From NCBI GenBank assembly GCA_017450005.1, contig JAFSYM010000155.1, positions 1-64,000 on the forward strand: a DNA stretch of 64,000 bases. The letters run 5' to 3'. The stretch comes from Clostridia bacterium. GTDB lineage: Bacteria; Bacillota; Clostridia; Oscillospirales; Acutalibacteraceae. Shown here one piece after another: positions 33,188-41,626 of this stretch. Position numbers and translations under genes: made by a program. The notes below the pieces were generated by a model. It was not told where the DNA came from. It did no database searches and worked only from the letters and a program-made list of their open reading frames with translations. Each line of letters starts with the position of its first letter. Position 1 is the first letter of the stretch.

Positions 33188-35095
33188 CTACTCGCCGAGC
33201 GCGGCACGCTGTTCACTCAGGCTTTCCCACTCTTCGAGCAGTGCCTCCTGCCGGGCATGCAGCTCCCGCAGCGTCTGTGTCAGAGACAGAACCTTCTCGT
33301 AATCTGCCGCCGTTTCGGGGTCGGACAGCGCCGCATTCGCTTCGTCGATCTGCTGCTCTGTCTGCGATACGGCGTCCTCACAGCGGCGGATCTTGCCGTC
33401 AAGCCGCCGTTTTTCGCTCTCGCGTTCCTTCCGGAGCTTGTATTCGTTCGGTTTTTTCTCGGCAGTCCTCTGCACAGTCTGCGTACCCTGCTGCCGATGC
33501 GCGGCGTAGGTGTCGTAGTCGCCGATATACTCCTCGATCCCCTCGCCCGTCAGACGCAGAATGCGTGTGGACAGCTTATTGATGAAGTAGCGGTCGTGCG
33601 AGACGACGAGCATTGTCCCGCCGAAGCCGAGCAGCGCCGTCTCAAGCGCTTCACGCGAACGGATGTCCAGATGGTTGGTCGGCTCGTCGAGCACCAGAAA
33701 GTTTGCGCCCGAGAGCATCAGCACCAGCAGCGCCAGACGCGCTTTTTCGCCGCCGGACAGCTCCGATACCTTTTTATATACGTCTTCGCCGCGGAACAGA
33801 AACAGCGCCAGCGCACTGCGCACCTCGGTCTGCGACATCAGACGATGCCGATCCCAGATTTCGTCCAGCGCAGTCTTATCCGCGTGCAGTCCCTGCAGGC
33901 TCTGGTCAAAGTACCCGATGCGCACATTCGCGCCCAGCCGCACAGTTCCCGCATCCGCTTCGATCGCGCCGCACAGAATGCGCAGCAGCGTCGTCTTGCC
34001 GCAGCCGTTGGCGCCGAGCAGAAACGCGCGGTCGTGCCGGTCAATCTGCATACTCGCACCGCGGAACAGGCGCTTTTCTCCGAAAGACTTGCTGAGATTG
34101 CGCAGTATGGCGACTTCGTTGCCCGTCTCCGGTACCTCCGGGAAGCGGAAATGCACCGCCGCCTGCACCGATTCGGGCACGACCAGCTCCGCCATTTTGC
34201 GCTCAAGCATCTTTTCCTTGCTGGCAATGGTAATGAAGTTGCGCTCGCGGCCGAACTGCCGCTGCTGGGCAATGATGCCGCGGATGCGCTCGATCTCCTC
34301 CATCGCGTTCTCGTAGTCGCGCTTTTCCTGCTCGTCGCGCGCCTGCTTTTTGCGCAGGTACTCGGAATACCCGCCCTTCCACATGCGCAGCGTTCCGCGT
34401 GAAAAATCCATCGTCTTGACGGTCACGCGGTCGAGAAAATACCGGTCGTGCGAAATGATGATCGCCGACCCCTTGTATTCCTTCAAAAAGCCTTCGAGCC
34501 ACTCGACCGAATCCATATCGAGGTGGTTGGTCGGCTCGTCCAGCAGCAGCAGATCCGCGCCGGACAGCAGGAGCTTGCCGAGGCTGAGCTTGGATCGCTG
34601 ACCGCCGCTGAGCGCGTCGCACGTCAATGAAAAGTCGCGCTCCGGAAAGCCGAGTCCCAGCAGCGCCGCACGCGTGCGGCTGCGGAACGTCAGGCCGTCC
34701 TGCCGCTCGAACTGTTCCTGCAGCGCGCTCTGCTCGGCAATCAGCGCCGTCTGGTCGCCCGTCCCCTGCTGCAGAGCGTGCGAAATCTCGTCCAGCCGCA
34801 CCTCCATGCGGATGAGCGGGTCGAACACGGAGAGCATCTCGTCATAGACCGTGCGGCGCGACGACGCGCATGCATGCTGCTCCATATATCCCAGATGTGC
34901 ATTGCGGGACTTGACGATCTGTCCCGCCGTCGGCTCCAGCTCGCCCGTGATGAGGCGAAACAGCGTCGTCTTGCCCGTACCGTTCGGCCCGACCAGCGCT
35001 ACGCACTCGCGCTCGTCCACGTCAAAACAGACGTCCCGGAACAGCGTCCGGTCGCCGAAAGACATTTCCACATTTTGCGCACTGAGTACCGTCAT
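33188..35095 (-). CDS. ABC-F family ATPase (Uup/YdiF-like)
   Basis: 635 residues with two ABC ATPase domains and no membrane part. Walker A sequences are GPNGTGKTT and GANGCGKTT, signatures LSGGQRSKLSLG and LSGGEKARLALL, both with LLLDEPTNHLD-type Walker B. A linker helix pair lies between them and a C-terminal coiled coil (about 560-635) resembles Uup. ABC-F proteins act on ribosomes, in translation quality control or antibiotic protection. The order with a housekeeping gene suggests a general role rather than resistance. The ATG follows the manA stop directly (TGAATG), so the two are coupled. Confidence 0.92.
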   Translation of the reverse strand: MTVLSAQNVEMSFGDRTLFRDVCFDVDERECVALVGPNGTGKTTLFRLITGELEPTAGQIVKSRNAHLGYMEQHACASSRRTVYDEMLSVFDPLIRMEVRLDEISHALQQGTGDQTALIAEQSALQEQFERQDGLTFRSRTRAALLGLGFPERDFSLTCDALSGGQRSKLSLGKLLLSGADLLLLDEPTNHLDMDSVEWLEGFLKEYKGSAIIISHDRYFLDRVTVKTMDFSRGTLRMWKGGYSEYLRKKQARDEQEKRDYENAMEEIERIRGIIAQQRQFGRERNFITIASKEKMLERKMAELVVPESVQAAVHFRFPEVPETGNEVAILRNLSKSFGEKRLFRGASMQIDRHDRAFLLGANGCGKTTLLRILCGAIEADAGTVRLGANVRIGYFDQSLQGLHADKTALDEIWDRHRLMSQTEVRSALALFLFRGEDVYKKVSELSGGEKARLALLVLMLSGANFLVLDEPTNHLDIRSREALETALLGFGGTMLVVSHDRYFINKLSTRILRLTGEGIEEYIGDYDTYAAHRQQGTQTVQRTAEKKPNEYKLRKERESEKRRLDGKIRRCEDAVSQTEQQIDEANAALSDPETAADYEKVLSLTQTLRELHARQEALLEEWESLSEQRAALGE

Positions 35096-36055
35096 TCAGA
35101 TTCTGGTCTCCAATAATTCGATTGCACCGCGCACGGTGTAGATGCCCGCACCCGCGGGGATGAACACGCTCTCGCCCTTCGTCAGCGGGAACGACGTTTC
35201 GCCGCAGACAAATGTCCCCTCGCCTTCAAGCACGAGCAGCGAAACGAAACTCTCCTGCGTCGCGGTATCGGCATACGTGTCGCGGCAGTCCACATGACAG
35301 ACAGAAAACAGGTCGCAGCACGTCAGAAGCGTTCTCTGCGGCGTTTCAAACCGCGCTCTGTCCGCGTCATTCGGCACGACAGGCGTATACGGCGCCGTGA
35401 CGGTCACGTCCACGGCCTTGTCCACATGCAGCGCACGCGGTTTGCCGTCCGCACCGCGGCGGTCATAGTCGTACACGCGGTAGGTCGTGTCGGAATTCTG
35501 CTGCACCTCGGCCAGCAGCACGCCCTTGCAGATCGCATGCAGCGTGCCGGATTCGATAAAAAAGAAATCGCCCTTATGCACCTTGACCTTCTGCACATAG
35601 TCCATGAGCGTATTGTCCGCAATGGAAGCGCGGAACGTCTCGCGGTCGATGGCCTTCTTAAAGCCCAGCGCCAGCTCGGCGCCCTCGTCGGCGTCCAGAA
35701 TGTACCAGCACTCGGTCTTGCCCGCGCCGTGCTCCACACGGCGGGCGTAGCTCTCGTCCGGATGCACCTGAATCGACAGGTTGTCCCGCGCGTCGATGAA
35801 TTTGATGAGAATCGGAAACTCCGCAAAGCGCGCGCCGCGCGTGCCGCAGATCGACGGGTCCGCCTCGTATACGCTGCGCAGCGTTTTGCCGTCGAGCGCG
35901 CCGCCGCTTATCACACCGCAGCCGTTCGGATGGCAGGACAGCACCCATGCCTCGGCGGCATTCTCCTTGTCGGTCTGCACGCCGTATTCTTCAATCAACC
36001 GTCTCCCGCCCCAGATCGTGGAAGAAATATAGGGCGTCATTTTTACAGGTTCCAC
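35096..36055 (-). CDS. manA: mannose-6-phosphate isomerase, class I
   Basis: 319 residues, the usual size of the short bacterial type. It interconverts fructose-6-phosphate and mannose-6-phosphate in the cytosol. Zinc-site residues are visible in IQVHPDESYA (Gln, His), KTECWYILD (Glu) and SGTLHAIC (His). The C-terminal cupin part ends with the usual FVCGETSFPLTKGESVFIPA. It starts at GTG 36055, with AAGGAG about 8 bases before. It heads a two-gene unit with the ABC-F gene and is divergent from the bofA-like gene. It may feed mannose into glycan synthesis. Confidence 0.92.
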   Translation of the reverse strand: MEPVKMTPYISSTIWGGRRLIEEYGVQTDKENAAEAWVLSCHPNGCGVISGGALDGKTLRSVYEADPSICGTRGARFAEFPILIKFIDARDNLSIQVHPDESYARRVEHGAGKTECWYILDADEGAELALGFKKAIDRETFRASIADNTLMDYVQKVKVHKGDFFFIESGTLHAICKGVLLAEVQQNSDTTYRVYDYDRRGADGKPRALHVDKAVDVTVTAPYTPVVPNDADRARFETPQRTLLTCCDLFSVCHVDCRDTYADTATQESFVSLLVLEGEGTFVCGETSFPLTKGESVFIPAGAGIYTVRGAIELLETRI

Positions 36056-36140
36056 ACTCTCGCTCCTTTTTTTGCAATTCTTTGGTTATTGTATCATATT
36101 TGTCCGGAAAAATCTATATATTTGTTGCGGAGGGATGTTT

Positions 36141-36398
36141 ATGCGCTACTTCGTCTATGCCGCGCTCGGCATCGGCGCCCTTGCCGTGCTGATCGCGCAC
36201 TTTCGTACCGGCCGGCCGCTTCGCAGTCTGCTTGCCGCAATCGTACAGGGCGGCGTTTCGCTGCTGGCCGTCAGCGCGCTCGGCACATTTACGGGCGTGG
36301 GCGTCGCGGTCAACCCTTACACGCTCGGCGCAGTCGGCGTATTCGGGCTGCCGGGCACAATCGCGCTGGTGCTGCTCGATGCGCTCTTTCAGCGCTGA
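36141..36398 (+). CDS. BofA-like sporulation membrane protein
   Basis: 85 residues with two to three hydrophobic segments. The C-terminal half GVAVNPYTLGAVGVFGLPG matches the Asn-Pro and Gly-Pro-Gly pattern of the pro-sigmaK processing inhibitor BofA. In Bacillus, BofA holds SpoIVFB inactive in the outer forespore membrane until late in sporulation; many Clostridia keep a homologue. The ATG at 36141 lies 6 bases after GGAGGG; an ATG at 36135 is too close to it. It converges with rlmA, overlapping by 10 bases. It indicates a spore former or recent descendant. Confidence 0.8.
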   Translation: MRYFVYAALGIGALAVLIAHFRTGRPLRSLLAAIVQGGVSLLAVSALGTFTGVGVAVNPYTLGAVGVFGLPGTIALVLLDALFQR

Positions 36399-37171
36399 TA
36401 CGTCAGCACCAGAAAATCGGCCGTCACGCGCAGACTGCCGAGCGCGGACAGCTTCGCCTCGCCCGTTCTCGCTGTTTTGTAGGCATACGGCGTCATGCGG
36501 TACAGGTCGAGGATCGACTGCGTATCGGTCAGCTCGAACGTATACCGCAGCCGCTCGCTGCGCACAAACGTGAGCGAACATGCCGGCGGCGTCTCGCGGT
36601 TCGGATACGGCGCGTCGTACAGCGCCGCTTTCAGTTCCCACAGATGACGTTCGCCGGGGATCACCGTCATGAGCGTCCCGCCCGGCCGCAGAATACGCGC
36701 GAACGATTCGTCCGCAAACGGCGCAAACAGATGCGTCAGCGTATCAACCGAGGCCGTGCGCACGGGGACCGTGTGCAGTCCGGCGACAAAATAGAAGCTG
36801 CGCTTGTCCGCTTTGGCCGCCATGCGCACCATATCCTTGGCAATGTCGAAGCCGTATGTTTCAAAGCCCCGCTCGGCCGCAGCGGACGTGTAGTACCCCT
36901 CGCCGCAGCAGGCGTCGAGCACAATCTTCCCGCGAAGACGGTCGGCAACAAATATGCGCAGCGGCGCATAATACCCGCCGGACAGAAACGACCGCCGCGC
37001 ACGCGCAGACTCCGGCGCATCGCCGGGATGGCGGCTGCGGTGCTGCGAGGACAGCAGCAGATTGAGGTAGCCCTCTTTCGACAGATCGAAGAGGTGTCCC
37101 TGCGCGCAGACGAAGCTGTTTCCGCTCGAGGCGAGGTCATGCCCGCATACGGGGCAGGTCAGGATCGGCAT
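36389..37171 (-). CDS. rlmA: 23S rRNA (guanine-N1)-methyltransferase RlmA-type
   Basis: About 260 residues. The N-terminal zinc ribbon has Cys6, Cys9, Cys22 and His26 (CPVCG, then CAQGH), with DLSKEGYLNLLL after it. A Rossmann methyltransferase domain follows, with the SAM motif VLDACCGEGYYT. This order is diagnostic for RlmA(I/II), which methylate G745 or G748 of 23S rRNA. ATG 37171 has AAGGAGAG upstream and lies 35 bases inside the end of the MATE gene. The rRNA position cannot be told from sequence alone. Confidence 0.88.
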   Translation of the reverse strand: MPILTCPVCGHDLASSGNSFVCAQGHLFDLSKEGYLNLLLSSQHRSRHPGDAPESARARRSFLSGGYYAPLRIFVADRLRGKIVLDACCGEGYYTSAAAERGFETYGFDIAKDMVRMAAKADKRSFYFVAGLHTVPVRTASVDTLTHLFAPFADESFARILRPGGTLMTVIPGERHLWELKAALYDAPYPNRETPPACSLTFVRSERLRYTFELTDTQSILDLYRMTPYAYKTARTGEAKLSALGSLRVTADFLVLTYQR

Positions 37172-38531
37172 CGTGTTTTTTTCTCTCCTTTTTGAGTGTG
37201 ATCGCCAGAAGTGCCAGCAGCACAAAACTCGTCAGAATCCAGGAAAACGGGTACGACAGAAACAGTGTTCCGAGCGAGGGCGCAATCGGAAATACGGCGA
37301 AAACCCAGCCCAGACGCACGCCGCACACGCCCAGCAGCGTCAGGCTCATGGGCAGCAGCGAATACCCCATGCCGCGCAGTGCGCCGGAGACGACTTCCAT
37401 CAGGCCGCACCAGTAGTAGGTCGTCGACGTGATGCGTATGCGCTGCATGGCAATCGCAATGACAGCGGCGTCGGTCGTAAACAGGCGCATCAGACGTGTG
37501 CCGCACAGCGCTTCGACCAGACCGAGCGCACAGCCGATCATCACCGTTGCCAGCGAAGCATCCAGTGCGGTGCGGCGCACGCGGTGCAGTTTGCCTGCGC
37601 CGTAATTCTGCCCGGCAAACGTCGTCGTGCTCTGGGAAATGCCGTTCATGGCGATATAGATAAAGTTGTCCAGATTCGTCGCGGCAGCATTGGCCGAAAC
37701 GGTCGCGGCGCCGAGCGAGTTGACGGACGACTGGATGATGACGTTGGAAAACGAAAAGACGCAGCTTTGCAGTCCGGCAGGAACGCCGATGCGCAGAATC
37801 TTCCACAAGCTGCCGCCATCCACCCGGAAGCCATCGCGGGACAGGCAAATGTCATGCGGCAGGCGTGTCAGACACGCCGTCACCAGCGCCGCCGCGCCGC
37901 ACTGCGAAATCACAGTTGCCAGCGCCACGCCCGCGACATCCATATGAAACACGATCACAAACAGCAGGTTCATCAGAGCGTTCACCGCGCCGGCGCACAG
38001 AAGGAAATACAGCGGCCGCTTTGTGTCGCCCATCGCGCGCAGAATCGAGCTGCCGAAGTTGAAGAGCATGATCGCGGGCATACCCGCAAAATAGATGCGC
38101 ATATACGTCGATGCGCCGCCGAGGATTTCCGCAGGCGAACCCATCCACCGCAGAAACGTCGGTGAAAACGCGATGCCGACGCCAGCGACCAGCACGCCGC
38201 ATACCACGCTCAGCGCCGCAGACGTCTGCACGGTGCGGTGCACGCTCTCGTGGTCCTCGGCGCCGATCCCCTGTGCCACAGCCACGCCCGCGCCGACAGA
38301 CATGCCCAGAAACAGATTGATCAGCAGATGTGTCAGTGACGCGGTCGACCCGACCGAGGCGAGCGCCGTCGGACTGCCGAAGCGGCCGACAACTGCGGCA
38401 TCCACCATATTGAACAGCGTTTGCAGCAGTCCCGACAGAATGATCGGCACTGCAAAACGCACAATATTAACAAACAGCGGCCCGTCGGTGATCTGCACGC
38501 GGCCGCCCTCCCGTATTGCGGACAAGACCAT
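37137..38531 (-). CDS. MATE-family efflux transporter
   Basis: 464 residues with about 12 hydrophobic segments in two homologous halves. Typical MATE landmarks are an N-terminal helix with ILSGLLQTLFNMVDAAVVGRF, SVGAGVAVAQGIGA near residue 85, and a second-half GISQSTTTFAGQNYGAGK. It exports cationic or organic compounds using Na+ or H+. Shine-Dalgarno GGAGG is only one base from ATG 38531; a TTG at 38525 with 7-base spacing may be the true start. Its 3' end overlaps rlmA by 35 bases, so the two are probably co-expressed. Confidence 0.9.
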   Translation of the reverse strand: MVLSAIREGGRVQITDGPLFVNIVRFAVPIILSGLLQTLFNMVDAAVVGRFGSPTALASVGSTASLTHLLINLFLGMSVGAGVAVAQGIGAEDHESVHRTVQTSAALSVVCGVLVAGVGIAFSPTFLRWMGSPAEILGGASTYMRIYFAGMPAIMLFNFGSSILRAMGDTKRPLYFLLCAGAVNALMNLLFVIVFHMDVAGVALATVISQCGAAALVTACLTRLPHDICLSRDGFRVDGGSLWKILRIGVPAGLQSCVFSFSNVIIQSSVNSLGAATVSANAAATNLDNFIYIAMNGISQSTTTFAGQNYGAGKLHRVRRTALDASLATVMIGCALGLVEALCGTRLMRLFTTDAAVIAIAMQRIRITSTTYYWCGLMEVVSGALRGMGYSLLPMSLTLLGVCGVRLGWVFAVFPIAPSLGTLFLSYPFSWILTSFVLLALLAITLKKERKKHDADPDLPRMRA

Positions 38532-38788
38532 GCCTCCTTTACTGCTCGTCCAATAATTTCTGTTTGTCCAAACGACGCGATACTGCGTCAGAAATCCTCG
38601 ACAGGCAAAAGCCTGCCTTGCGGTCGCTTCCTTGTCTTGCGCCGTTTGTGCGGCGCGTCAATCATGCACGATTGTATTGGGCAGGCAGTAAGTAATCACC
38701 GTCTATTATACATCGTCCGCGAAAAAAGTCAATTCCTGCAAATGCCTGCGGTCTTGCGTGATCGGATCGGGTGTGGTATACTGGAAAA

Positions 38789-38985
38789 AGCGGAATTTGT
38801 CGCGCTCGACGCGCGTCAAATTCCGAAATGAATACTGAAGACTTAAGACTTAAAAATGAATAATTTCGGAAAGCCTCCGGCTTTGGTTTTAAAAAGGGTG
38901 TGGGCGAAGCCCACCCGCAATTCTTCAGTTTTCAGTTTTCAGTATTCATTTTTCAGTCAGGAATTTGTCACAGACAAATTCCGCT
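38789..38985. mobile_element. 197-bp MITE with nested hairpin ends
   Basis: Both ends begin AGCGGAATTTGTC when read inward, and each end forms its own hairpin (AATTTGTC...CAAATTCC). Inside, both arms carry AAATGAATACTGAA, so the terminal inverted repeats run about 50 bases. The middle has AAAGCCTCCGGCTTT and GTGGGCGAAGCCCAC hairpins. No reading frame. The rest of the gene-free stretch 38532-39002 shows nothing I can support. Confidence 0.72.
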
Positions 38986-39002
38986 TGATCGGAGAGCGGC
39001 CA

Positions 39003-39248
39003 TCAGCCATCAGCTAAAAGAATATACAGCAGCGCCAGCATCAGGTATCTGTCGGCTTTCTCGCGCATCAGCAGCAGAAGCAGCGGCAGAATCACCGCTT
39101 CGTCGCGGTTCTGCGCCGGCGGTTCGGACTGCGGCGCACACGGGGGCGTATGTACCTGTGGTGTGTCATGCATGCGGCGGCTCTCATCGCGGTACACATC
39201 CGAAAAACGCGCGTCACGCTGCGGACGGCGCGGGATCTGTCTGTCCAT
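39003..39248 (-). CDS. small hypothetical protein, 81 aa, C-terminal hydrophobic tail
   Basis: The ATG at 39248 follows GAGGAGG by about 6 bases, a strong ribosome site that supports translation. The first 50 residues are hydrophilic (DRQIPRRPQRDARFSDVYRD, then Pro-rich). The last 30 hold a Leu-rich run ILPLLLLLMREKADRYLMLAL that may be one membrane or amphipathic helix. It is the last of three small genes on the same strand with gaps below 30 bases. I do not recognise the family; the trio may work together. Confidence 0.55.
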   Translation of the reverse strand: MDRQIPRRPQRDARFSDVYRDESRRMHDTPQVHTPPCAPQSEPPAQNRDEAVILPLLLLLMREKADRYLMLALLYILLADG

Positions 39249-39257
39249 GTTTCCTCC

Positions 39258-39584
39258 TCAAAGCTGGCCGAGCATCGGCAGCAGGTCGATCATGCGCAGC
39301 AGCTGCATGACCTCGTCCGCGCGTTTGCGGCGCGGCGCGCTCAGATACGGCTTGAGCGCCCCGATCAGCGCGGAGCGCTCGTCCTGTCCGTGCTGCATGG
39401 CCTGCATGATACGTCCGAGTCTGGCAATCATCTGCGGATCGAGCGCCGGCTCCTGCGGCGGCGATTGCGGCGGCGTTTCGTCCGTGTTTCCCAAAAGCGA
39501 CTGCGCCGTGTCCCTGAGCGACTGAAACTCTTCGTCGCTCAGAGAATTCAGCATCTGCGCAATATTGTCCATGGACAGATCCAT
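39258..39584 (-). CDS. small acidic hypothetical protein, 108 aa
   Basis: Start ATG 39584 is preceded by GAGGTG about 5 bases upstream. The product is helical: MDLSMDNIAQMLNSLSDEEF, then a Pro/Gln linker, then a second helical block QDERSALIGALKPYLSAPRR ending DLLPMLGQL. No cysteines, signal or membrane segment. The second block resembles small clostridial proteins of unknown role that I recall only loosely, so no name is given. Middle gene of a three-gene unit. Confidence 0.6.
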   Translation of the reverse strand: MDLSMDNIAQMLNSLSDEEFQSLRDTAQSLLGNTDETPPQSPPQEPALDPQMIARLGRIMQAMQHGQDERSALIGALKPYLSAPRRKRADEVMQLLRMIDLLPMLGQL

Positions 39585-39611
39585 TGCCGCACCTCACCGC
39601 TTTTCCCGTTA

Positions 39612-39845
39612 TTATTTGCCGAATTTTTTCAGAAGCTGCTGCGCCTGCTCGGACTGCAGAAGCTGCTGCAGCGCGTCGCGGTCGCGCAGGATGCTGCGCA
39701 TTTTTTCCTGCTGTTCGCCGCTCATGTTCTCGCCCGCGAAACGCAGCAGTTCCCGCTCGCGCGATTCTTCATCCATGCCGCCGTGTTCCATGCGTGCGCG
39801 CAACCGCAGCAGCGCATCGGCTGTCAGATTCTGTCTGTTCTCCAT
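39612..39845 (-). CDS. small helical hypothetical protein, 77 aa
   Basis: The frame begins MENRQNLTADALLRLR and ends with QSEQAQQLLKKFGK. It is a highly charged, all-helical protein with no membrane segment. ATG 39845 has GAGG 8 bases upstream; longer frames run back through the promoter area of the divergent phosphoesterase gene. First gene of the small-protein trio (39612, 39258, 39003). The function is unknown. Confidence 0.58.
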   Translation of the reverse strand: MENRQNLTADALLRLRARMEHGGMDEESRERELLRFAGENMSGEQQEKMRSILRDRDALQQLLQSEQAQQLLKKFGK

Positions 39846-39897
39846 TTCATTCGCCTCGATTCCATCTATAATTATGTATCCGAAGGAGGATCCATGC

Positions 39898-40356
39898 ATG
39901 AAAATACTGGTGCTGTCCGACTCGCACGGCGACGTCGCCGGTCTGCGGGACATTTTTGCGCGCGAGAGCGGTTATGCACTCGTGATCCACCTGGGCGACG
40001 GTGAGCGCGATACCGCGCCGTTCTTCCCGATGGACGGCGTACCGCTTGTGCAGGTACGCGGCAACTGCGATTTCTACTCCACCCTGCCCCTGTCGGTGCT
40101 GACCGAAGAGGGCGGCAAGCGCATCTTCTGCACGCACGGGCATGAACTGCACGTCAAATACGGTCTGGAATCCCTGCGCGAAGCTGCGCGAGAGAAGAAG
40201 GCGGACATTGCATTATATGGTCATACGCACGTCCCCGTGCAGGAATATGACGACGGGCTGTATATCTGCAACCCCGGCAGTGTGCGCAACGGCGACTATG
40301 CCGTACTCGAAATCGTGCCGCAGGGCGTGATGTGGCTGCCGAAACGATTCTTTTGA
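39898..40356 (+). CDS. YfcE/MJ0936-family metallophosphoesterase
   Basis: 152 residues of the calcineurin-like fold. Metal-binding motifs run in order: LSDSHGD (about 6-12), HLGDGE (31-36), RGNCD (54-58), THGH (79-82) and GHTHVP (107-112). These single-domain enzymes hydrolyse phosphodiesters; the cellular substrate is unknown. AAGGAGG lies about 8 bases before the ATG. It is followed after 68 bases by the DUF4830 gene, with a strong inverted repeat between. Divergent from the small-protein trio. Confidence 0.9.
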   Translation: MKILVLSDSHGDVAGLRDIFARESGYALVIHLGDGERDTAPFFPMDGVPLVQVRGNCDFYSTLPLSVLTEEGGKRIFCTHGHELHVKYGLESLREAAREKKADIALYGHTHVPVQEYDDGLYICNPGSVRNGDYAVLEIVPQGVMWLPKRFF

Positions 40357-40373
40357 CCGGTCAGGCATAATCT

Positions 40374-40421
40374 GACCCGCCTTTCCATATATTGGCACTG
40401 AATGTGCAGGAAAGGCGGGTC
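40374..40421 (+). promoter_or_regulatory. 13-bp perfect inverted repeat covering the DUF4830 ribosome site
   Basis: GACCCGCCTTTCC (40374-40386) pairs exactly with GGAAAGGCGGGTC (40409-40421) around a 22-base loop. The right arm contains the only purine-rich ribosome site of the next gene and ends 3 bases before its ATG. It could terminate the upstream transcript (TTTA follows) or hide the ribosome site. Confidence 0.65.
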
Positions 40422-40424
40422 TTT

Positions 40425-40922
40425 ATGTTTGTCTATACGTTTCGTTCCTCGAAGATCAAGTGGATACTGCTGCTGGCGCTGTGCGCTGTCCTGATCGGCG
40501 CACTGTGGTGGTTCGGCTCCGGCCGCCCCGCTGCGACAGACGGCGTGATCGAGCTGCATGCACGCAATGCGCAGGAGCGTCTGGCGTTCATTTCCCAGTT
40601 CGGCTGGGAAGTGGAAGAAGATCCGGTGCAGGTGACGGAGGTACGTATCCCGGCGGAGTTTGACGAGGTGTATAAAAAATATAATGCCATCCAGCTCGCA
40701 CAGGATCTCGACCTGTCGCTGTACTGCGGGCAGCGCGTCAAACGCTGGACGTACGCCGTGAAAAACTATCCCGGCTATGAGGGACGCGCGGACGTGATCG
40801 AGCTGCATCTGCTCGTGCTCGACGGTCTCATCATCGGCGGCGACGTCTGTTCGACCGAGCTGCACGGCTTCATGCACGGGTTTGACTTTCCCACGCCGGC
40901 AGAAACGTCAACTGCGCCTTGA
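40425..40922 (+). CDS. DUF4830 domain protein, membrane-anchored
   Basis: 165 residues. A short basic start and one membrane helix (about 13-32) lead into a DUF4830 domain. Landmarks are ISQFGWEVEEDPVQVTEVRI, EFDEVYKKYN, a KRWTYAVKNYPGY strand and GGDVCSTELHGFMHG at the end. The family is common in Oscillospiraceae and has no assigned function; the domain faces outside. Start ATG 40425 follows a GGAAAGGCGGG site that sits within a hairpin. The LOG-gene promoter begins at its stop codon. Confidence 0.82.
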   Translation: MFVYTFRSSKIKWILLLALCAVLIGALWWFGSGRPAATDGVIELHARNAQERLAFISQFGWEVEEDPVQVTEVRIPAEFDEVYKKYNAIQLAQDLDLSLYCGQRVKRWTYAVKNYPGYEGRADVIELHLLVLDGLIIGGDVCSTELHGFMHGFDFPTPAETSTAP

Positions 40923-40948
40923 CACACCGCCTGTCTTTCGGATATAAT
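40919..40948 (+). promoter_or_regulatory. sigma-A promoter of the LOG-family gene
   Basis: TTGACA (40919-40924) and TATAAT (40943-40948) are both consensus, 18 bases apart. The -35 box overlaps the DUF4830 stop codon. Confidence 0.8.
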
Positions 40949-40980
40949 ACAGATATTCTACCGAAAAGGGAGAGTTTTGT

Positions 40981-41556
40981 ATGCATATCTGTCTGTATGG
41001 CGCGTCGAGCGACGAGATCGCGCCCGAATATATCCGGCTGACCGAAGACCTCGGCCGCAAGATGGGCGCGCGCGGTCATGCGCTGATCTTCGGCGGCGGC
41101 AACGCCGGCCTAATGGGCGCCGCAGCGCGCGGGATGACCGAAACGGGCGGTGAAATCATCGGCATTGCGCCCTCGTTTTTCAATGTGGACGGCGTACTGT
41201 ATCCGCGCTGCACGCAGTTTATCTATACCGAAACGATGCGCGAGCGCAAATTCGAGATGGAGGAGCACGCCGACGCATTCATCATCGCGCCCGGCGGCAT
41301 CGGCACGTTTGAGGAGTTTTTTGAGGCGCTCACGCTCAAGCAGCTCGGCCGCCACAACAAACCGATCGCGCTGTTCAACATCGGCGGCTACTACGACGAC
41401 ATGATCGCGCTGATCGACAAGGCGATTTCGGAGCATTTCATGAAGGACGTCTGCCGGGAGCTTCTGCACGCGTTCGACGACGCGGACGCGATGCTCGACT
41501 ACATCGAGACGTGCGACACGGCGACCATGCTGCCGGAACAGACGAAGTACCTGTAA
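40981..41556 (+). CDS. LOG-family Rossmann protein (TIGR00730-like)
   Basis: 191 residues with the lysine-decarboxylase-like Rossmann fold. FGGGNAGLMGAAARG near 38-52 binds phosphate, and IIAPGGIGTFEEFFE near 101-115 is the PGGxGTxxE catalytic signature. Characterised members cleave nucleoside monophosphates such as cytokinin riboside phosphate into base and ribose-5-phosphate; in bacteria the usual substrate is unclear. GGGAGAG precedes the ATG, and it has its own consensus promoter and a bidirectional terminator. It converges with the Thr-rich lipoprotein gene. Confidence 0.9.
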   Translation: MHICLYGASSDEIAPEYIRLTEDLGRKMGARGHALIFGGGNAGLMGAAARGMTETGGEIIGIAPSFFNVDGVLYPRCTQFIYTETMRERKFEMEEHADAFIIAPGGIGTFEEFFEALTLKQLGRHNKPIALFNIGGYYDDMIALIDKAISEHFMKDVCRELLHAFDDADAMLDYIETCDTATMLPEQTKYL

Positions 41557-41568
41557 TCTGATCACGTA

Positions 41569-41606
41569 AAAACGGAGCGTTCCTTTGATCGGGAACACTC
41601 CGTTTT
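41569..41606. terminator. bidirectional terminator between LOG gene and Thr-rich lipoprotein gene
   Basis: AAAACGGAGCGTTCC (41569-41583) pairs with GGAACACTCCGTTTT (41592-41606) with one mismatch. The A run on one side and T run on the other serve both converging genes. Confidence 0.85.
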
Positions 41607-41626
41607 GTTATGCATTCTGTCCGGCG

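Noticed and set aside
33038..34402. A 454-codon plus-strand frame opposite the ABC-F gene
   Set aside because: Antisense to an unmistakable ABC-F ATPase, with no motif of its own.
35294..37195. A 633-codon plus-strand frame across manA, bofA-like and rlmA
   Set aside because: It crosses three supported genes and has shadow-like Arg/His-rich composition.
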